From assembly GCA_003513005.1 (NCBI GenBank), contig DOTD01000050.1, positions 15,002 through 79,001 of the forward strand: a stretch of DNA of 64,000 nt, written 5' to 3'. The notes beneath the pieces are model-generated. The model saw nothing but the letters and a program-made list of their open reading frames with translations. It was not told where the DNA came from and searched no databases. Shown in pieces: positions 59,892 to 64,000 of the stretch. Made by a program: the position numbers and the translations under genes. Each line of letters begins with the position of its first letter. Positions within the stretch are counted from its first letter, which is position 1. The DNA comes from Desulfotomaculum sp. Its GTDB lineage: Bacteria > Bacillota > Desulfotomaculia > Desulfotomaculales > Nap2-2B.

Positions 59892-61019
59892 ATGAATGAA
59901 AGGAAAATTACTATTGTTGACACCACTTTGCGTGATGGTGAACAAACTGCCGGGGTTGTTTTTGCAAACCGGGAGAAATTAAGAATTGCCCGTTTTTTAG
60001 ACGAAATGGGTGTGCACCAGATTGAAGCCGGCGTACCTGTCATGGGTGGCGATGAGAAGGAAGCGATAACCAGTATTTGCAGGGCTGGATTAAAGGCAAG
60101 CATTATGGCTTGGAACAGGCCGGTAATCAGCGATATCGAAGCTTCTCTGGAATGTGGCGTAGATGCTGTGGCTATTTCAATCTCTACGTCAGATATTCAT
60201 ATCAAGTATAAGCTGCAGGCAAGCCGCGAGTGGGTTCTGGAAAAGATGGTTAAAGCCGTGGAGTTTGCAAAAAAGCATGGAATGTACATTTCCGCAAACG
60301 CCGAGGATGCTTCCCGCACGGATATGGATTTTCTCATCCAATACGCAAAGACTGCCAAAGAGGCCGGCGCGGATCGTTTGCGCTACTGCGATACGGTTGG
60401 AATACTTGATCCGTTTACAACATTTGAACGCGTTTCAACAATAATTGAAAAAGCGCAGATAGAGGTTGAAATGCATACTCATGATGATTTCGGTATGGCA
60501 ACGGCAAACACAGTAGCCGGTGTAAAGGCAGGCGCAAACTATGTTGGCGTAACCATTAACGGTCTTGGCGAACGGGCCGGCAATGCTGCATTGGAAGAAG
60601 TAGTGATGGCTTTAAAGCACATCCTGAAAATGGATTTAAGTTTTAAAACGGAGATGCTTCACGAGGTGTCTGATTATGTCTCCCGCGCGTCGGGAAGGGA
60701 ACTTCCTTCCTGGAAAGCCATCGTGGGTACTAATATGTTTGCCCACGAGTCAGGTATTCATGCGGACGGAATGATGAAGAATCCTAAAACTTATGAGGCC
60801 TTCCACCCGGAAGAGGTTGGTTTGCAGCGTCAGATTGTGATAGGGAAGCATTCTGGCACAGCGGCTTTGAAGGCTAAATTTGCGGAATACGGTATTCACC
60901 TTAGTGAATTTAAGGCACAGGAGCTTCTTGCCAAAGTCAGGTCATATTGTGTTTCTTTAAAACGCCCCCTGTTTGATAAAGAATTAATGTATATATATGA
61001 AGATTATTTTGGAGAGTAG
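59892..61019 (+). CDS. Homocitrate synthase / Re-citrate synthase-like acyltransferase (NifV family)
   Basis: DRE-TIM metallolyase of 375 residues: ITIVDTTLRDGEQTAG at the N-terminus, GVHQIEAGVPVMGGDE, and the metal-binding EVEMHTHDDFGMATANTVAG near 195. It lacks the C-terminal regulatory domain of LeuA, as NifV does. It is followed closely by a two-subunit aconitase-type dehydratase and an isocitrate-type dehydrogenase. With lysA giving lysine by the DAP route, citrate rather than homocitrate is a likely product, as in the Re-citrate synthase of Clostridium kluyveri. Substrate choice is inference. Confidence 0.82.
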   Translation: MNERKITIVDTTLRDGEQTAGVVFANREKLRIARFLDEMGVHQIEAGVPVMGGDEKEAITSICRAGLKASIMAWNRPVISDIEASLECGVDAVAISISTSDIHIKYKLQASREWVLEKMVKAVEFAKKHGMYISANAEDASRTDMDFLIQYAKTAKEAGADRLRYCDTVGILDPFTTFERVSTIIEKAQIEVEMHTHDDFGMATANTVAGVKAGANYVGVTINGLGERAGNAALEEVVMALKHILKMDLSFKTEMLHEVSDYVSRASGRELPSWKAIVGTNMFAHESGIHADGMMKNPKTYEAFHPEEVGLQRQIVIGKHSGTAALKAKFAEYGIHLSEFKAQELLAKVRSYCVSLKRPLFDKELMYIYEDYFGE

Positions 61020-61027
61020 GTATCAAG

Positions 61028-62299
61028 TTGGGTCAAACAATTATTGAAAAAATTCTTTCTTCACACAGTAATTCCCAGGTATTTGCAAACGATCTTGTTG
61101 TTGCGGAAGTAGATTATATTATGGGCCAGGATGGTACCTCCCCCTTGACAATAAAGGCGTTTCAGGAAATGGGGGGTGAAAAGATTTTTGATCCCGGAAA
61201 AGTTATTTTTGTGATTGATCATAATGCTCCCAGCCCGAACGAGGGCGTATCAGAACTCCATAAAATGATGAGAGATTTTGCCCGGCAAAAGGGAATATAT
61301 ACCTGCGACGTTGGGGAGGGAGTCTGCCACCAGCTTGTACCGGAAACAGGCGCTGTGGGACCCGGTTCGCTGGTTATCGGCGCGGATTCACATACCTGCA
61401 CATATGGCGCCTTAAACGCTTTTTCAACAGGTGTCGGTTCGACGGATTTGGCCGCTGCTCTAATCTCAGGGCGAATGTGGTTTAAAGTACCTGACACTTT
61501 GAAAATAATCTGCCATGGAGAACTTCCTCCAGGCGTGTATTCAAAAGATTTAGTTTTATATCTAACAGGCCAGATAACTGCAGATGGCGCAACCTACTTA
61601 TCGGTAGAGTATACAGGGCAGGCCATTTCAGCTCTTTCCCAGGACGCCCGCTTTACTATATCCAACATGGCGGTTGAAATGGGCGCTAAAGCAGGTCTGA
61701 TGGCGGCAGATGAAAAAACTTTTTCATGGCTGGAGAGTTTTACAAATAAGAAATATCAGCCTGTGGAGCCGGATCCTGACGCTAAATACTTCAGAATTGA
61801 AGAGTATGACGTGAGTAAACTTGAGCCGCATGTGGCCAAGCCGCACACCGTTGACAACGTCTGTCCGGTCGGGGACGTATCTGGTACGGTAATCAACCAG
61901 GTTGTTATAGGAACCTGTACGAATGGCCGTCTGGAGGATTTGCGAATCGCCGCCGGAATTTTAAAAGGCCGGAAATGCAATAAAGATATCCGGCTCATTG
62001 TAGCTCCGGCTTCAAGGAAAATAATGCTGGATGCGATAAGAGAAGGAATCGTTGAAACACTGGTCGAAAGCGGGGCTGCTTTTGTAACACCGGGTTGCGG
62101 CCCGTGCGTCGGAACACATAATGGTGTGCCCTCTGACGGCGAGGTCGTTATTTCAACCGCCAATAGAAACTTCAAGGGGCGGATGGGAAATTCAAAAGCT
62201 TACATTTATTTGGCTTCCCCGGCAACGGCCGCAGCTTCTGCAATTACTGGACGAATTACCGATCCAAGAGAATTTCTAAAAAGAGAATTTCTAAAGTAG
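61028..62299 (+). CDS. Aconitase-type dehydratase, large subunit (LeuC-like)
   Basis: 4Fe-4S hydro-lyase large subunit of the two-subunit IPMI/aconitase type, 423 residues. Cluster cysteines: VIGADSHTCTYGALNAFSTG near 117 and FVTPGCGPCVGTHNG near 355. Also DHNAPSPN, and NQVVIGTCTNGRLEDL. Starts 9 bases after the NifV-like gene (TTG) and lies next to the small subunit. With the isocitrate-type dehydrogenase downstream, citrate/isocitrate is the probable substrate. The last residues DPREFLKREFLK contain an exact tandem 15-base duplication (62266-62295). Confidence 0.88.
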   Translation: MGQTIIEKILSSHSNSQVFANDLVVAEVDYIMGQDGTSPLTIKAFQEMGGEKIFDPGKVIFVIDHNAPSPNEGVSELHKMMRDFARQKGIYTCDVGEGVCHQLVPETGAVGPGSLVIGADSHTCTYGALNAFSTGVGSTDLAAALISGRMWFKVPDTLKIICHGELPPGVYSKDLVLYLTGQITADGATYLSVEYTGQAISALSQDARFTISNMAVEMGAKAGLMAADEKTFSWLESFTNKKYQPVEPDPDAKYFRIEEYDVSKLEPHVAKPHTVDNVCPVGDVSGTVINQVVIGTCTNGRLEDLRIAAGILKGRKCNKDIRLIVAPASRKIMLDAIREGIVETLVESGAAFVTPGCGPCVGTHNGVPSDGEVVISTANRNFKGRMGNSKAYIYLASPATAAASAITGRITDPREFLKREFLK

Positions 62300-62308
62300 G
62301 TGACTTAA

Positions 62309-62809
62309 ATGTTCTTCGAGGGCAATGCCCATAAGTTCGGCAATGATATCAATACTGACTATATAATTTCAGGTAAATATAAATTTAAAACACTTAACAT
62401 GGTTGAGTTAGCCAGTCATGTTATGGAGGATCTGGATCCCGATTTCAGCAATAAAGTAACACCTGGAGATTTTATAGTAGCCGGGACCAACTTCGGCTGC
62501 GGTTCATCACGGGAGCAGGCGCCCCTGGTTGTAAAATATGCCAAGATCAGCGCCGTTCTGGCCAAATCTTTCGCCAGAATTTTCTACCGCAATGCAATAA
62601 ACACAGGCTTACCGGTTGTTGAATGTGATACTGATCTGATTGGTGAAGGTGATGTTTTGGAAGTTGATCTTTCTCAGGGGTTTGTCAAAAATAAAAGCAG
62701 CGGCGTTTCCATTCCTATCAAACCGCTGCCTGATGTGATGATTAAAATCTTAAACGACGGTGGTTTGAGCGCCCATTTCAAAAAGTATGGCGGTTTCAGC
62801 TTTGAATAG
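62309..62809 (+). CDS. Aconitase-type dehydratase, small subunit (LeuD-like)
   Basis: A 166-residue swivel-domain subunit: KFGNDINTDYIISGKYKFKT, VAGTNFGCGSSREQAPLVVK (the GCGSSREQAP substrate loop near 60) and IFYRNAINTGLPVVE. It completes the active site of the LeuC-like subunit. The loop between the first strands in this family sets the substrate (isopropylmalate, homoaconitate or citrate); YIISGKYKFKT here is of the short type and does not decide between them by eye. Spacing of 9 bases after the large subunit. Confidence 0.9.
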   Translation: MFFEGNAHKFGNDINTDYIISGKYKFKTLNMVELASHVMEDLDPDFSNKVTPGDFIVAGTNFGCGSSREQAPLVVKYAKISAVLAKSFARIFYRNAINTGLPVVECDTDLIGEGDVLEVDLSQGFVKNKSSGVSIPIKPLPDVMIKILNDGGLSAHFKKYGGFSFE

Positions 62810-62840
62810 AAAAGATAAATAATTAGCTGGAGGCATTGAA

Positions 62841-63845
62841 GTGGCTCAACACAAAATTACTTTAATTCCGGGGGACGGTATTGGTCCTGAAATAGCCGAG
62901 GCAGCCCGCGGGGTAATTGAGGCTACCGGTATAGATATACAATGGGAAATTGTTCAGGCGGGAGCAGGAGTTATCGGTGAATACGGCACACCTTTGCCGG
63001 AACATGTTCTTGAATCAATCAAACGAAACCGGGTGGCCTTAAAAGGGCCTCTTACCACACCGATAGGAACTGGTTTCCGCAGTATCAACGTGGCCTTGCG
63101 TCAGGAACTTAACCTGTATGCAAATATAAGACCTGCAAGAAGTTTGCCGGGTATTTCGAGCCGTTACGAGCATGTTAATCTTATTGTGGTAAGGGAGAAT
63201 ACCGAGGATTTATATGCGGGTATTGAGCACAGGGTAGGTAAAAATGCCGCTGAAAGCATTAAGATTATTACCAGGGAGGCCTCGGAACGGGTAGCCCGCC
63301 ACGCCTTCGAGATGGCCAAAAGAGAAAACCGTAAGAAGGTTACAGTTGTACATAAAGCTAATATCATGAAATTTACCGACGGCCTGTTTTTGGAATGCGC
63401 CAGGGAAGTGAGTAAGGATTACCCGGAGATTGAGTTTGACGAAATGATTGTTGATGCAATGTGTATGAAACTCGTGCAAACGCCTGAGAATTATGATGTT
63501 CTGCTTACTCCCAATCTTTACGGTGATATTATCAGCGATCTTTGCGCTGGACTTGTCGGTGGCCTGGGTGTTGCTCCGGGCGCAAACGTTGGCTTCGACG
63601 CTGCGGTGTTCGAACCGGTGCACGGCAGTGCGCCGAAGCATGCGGGTTTTAACCGGGTAAATCCGCTGGCGATTATTCTCTCCGGTATTATGATGCTCAA
63701 GCATATTGGGGAAAATGACGCCGCAGAACGGATAACAAAAGCGGTTGAAGAGGTGCTTGTTGAAGCAGCGCATCTAACATATGACCTTCACGGGAGCGCA
63801 TCAACAAGCGAAATGGCTGACGCTATAATAAATAAAATGAAATAA
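62841..63845 (+). CDS. icd: NAD-type isocitrate dehydrogenase
   Basis: Beta-decarboxylating dehydrogenase of 334 residues. The substrate loop GTGFRSINVALRQEL carries the S-x-N-x-x-L-R pattern of isocitrate dehydrogenases; isopropylmalate and homoisocitrate enzymes differ at the Ser/Asn. VRENTEDLYAGIEH, the later VDAMCMKLVQTPENYDVLLT and NLYGDIISDLCAGLVGGLGV (metal Asp residues) and HGSAPKHAG complete the family. Reaction: isocitrate + NAD to 2-oxoglutarate + CO2. It ends the four-gene series, 31 bases after the small subunit, behind GGAGG. Confidence 0.87.
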   Translation: MAQHKITLIPGDGIGPEIAEAARGVIEATGIDIQWEIVQAGAGVIGEYGTPLPEHVLESIKRNRVALKGPLTTPIGTGFRSINVALRQELNLYANIRPARSLPGISSRYEHVNLIVVRENTEDLYAGIEHRVGKNAAESIKIITREASERVARHAFEMAKRENRKKVTVVHKANIMKFTDGLFLECAREVSKDYPEIEFDEMIVDAMCMKLVQTPENYDVLLTPNLYGDIISDLCAGLVGGLGVAPGANVGFDAAVFEPVHGSAPKHAGFNRVNPLAIILSGIMMLKHIGENDAAERITKAVEEVLVEAAHLTYDLHGSASTSEMADAIINKMK

Positions 63846-63884
63846 AAAAATTCAGTAAAACCATGCCTACCGGGTTAACTTAAG

Positions 63885-63930
63885 AATACAAGGGGACGGT
63901 TCTTGTGTATTAACCAAAAATACACAAGAA
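63885..63930. repeat. GGGGACGGT-core repeat with double hairpin
   Basis: AATACAAG and CTTGTGTATT flank GGGACGGTT (63885-63911). The right arm TTCTTGTGTATT (63900-63911) also pairs perfectly over 12 bases with AATACACAAGAA (63919-63930), so two alternative folds exist. Same family as 5292-5358 and 34254-34310. The remaining bases to 64000 hold no gene that I can support. Confidence 0.8.
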
Positions 63931-64000
63931 GAACGAAATCGCTTCGCGATGGTCTTAGATAAAAAATAATATATCACAGAATAATTGATATAAAAAATGA

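Noticed and set aside
59892..63845. Leucine biosynthesis (leuA-leuC-leuD-leuB)
   Set aside because: The first gene lacks the LeuA regulatory domain and is NifV-like, and the dehydrogenase has the isocitrate-type Ser-x-Asn loop instead of the isopropylmalate type.

Overview
The window looks like a chromosomal piece of a strictly anaerobic, endospore-forming, Gram-positive bacterium of the Peptococcaceae / Desulfotomaculum-Pelotomaculum type. The evidence is a three-gene spore germination receptor operon, SPOCS (DUF3794) spore-coat proteins, spoVG, an HspR-type regulator upstream of dnaK, many TTG starts with strong Shine-Dalgarno sites, moderate GC, and several acyl-CoA catabolism blocks with electron-transfer flavoprotein.

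Layout. 1-3.3 kb: end of a TrpB2-type tryptophan synthase gene facing hspR-dnaK. 3.4-9.7 kb: lysine riboswitch and lysA, a DHH-CBS-CCA nucleotidyltransferase fusion, a site-2-protease-like metalloprotease, trpS. 9.8-15 kb: gerAA-gerAB-gerAC plus a small membrane gene, and a UPF0173 hydrolase, all on the minus strand. 15.2-25 kb: acyl-CoA block (4-HBT-type thioesterase, acyl-CoA ligase, FabF-like condensing enzyme, two near-duplicate acyl-CoA dehydrogenases flanking etfBA, two PAC2-family proteins), ending against a 5'-truncated mreB. 26.3-34.2 kb: eight genes in exactly the order of the bbsABCDEFGH operon, which oxidises benzylsuccinate (or a related fumarate adduct) to benzoyl-CoA plus succinyl-CoA. 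A broken second copy of its bbsE-like gene with duplicated flanking hairpins follows. 35.4-43.7 kb: spore envelope proteins, four small paired hydrophobic proteins, a DMT transporter, a ZIP transporter, an L,D-transpeptidase, a chagasin-type inhibitor and a lipoprotein. 44-58 kb: ispE, a GntR regulator, a nucleotidyltransferase, biotin genes (bioF, bioDA fusion), ilvA, spoVG, glmU, prs, PRC-barrel, pth, tRNA-Ala and leuS. 58-64 kb: folP-folB, then a homocitrate/Re-citrate-synthase-like gene, a two-subunit aconitase-type dehydratase and an NAD-type isocitrate dehydrogenase, a likely route from oxaloacetate and acetyl-CoA to 2-oxoglutarate.

The genes fit an anaerobe that feeds aromatic (toluene-like) carbon through CoA-thioester chemistry, passes electrons to ETF, and makes spores. 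The fumarate-adding glycyl-radical enzyme (bss/nms type) is not in this window, so the bbs substrate is inferred from gene order and family only.

Other points worth attention: a dispersed intergenic repeat family with terminal inverted repeats and a promoter-linked hairpin head; a GGGGACGGT-core repeat family; two genes that appear to start at ATT codons (bioDA, and less surely the first PAC2 gene); and two acyl-CoA dehydrogenases with Asp where the usual catalytic Glu sits. Functional calls rest on motif recognition by eye; no database search was run.
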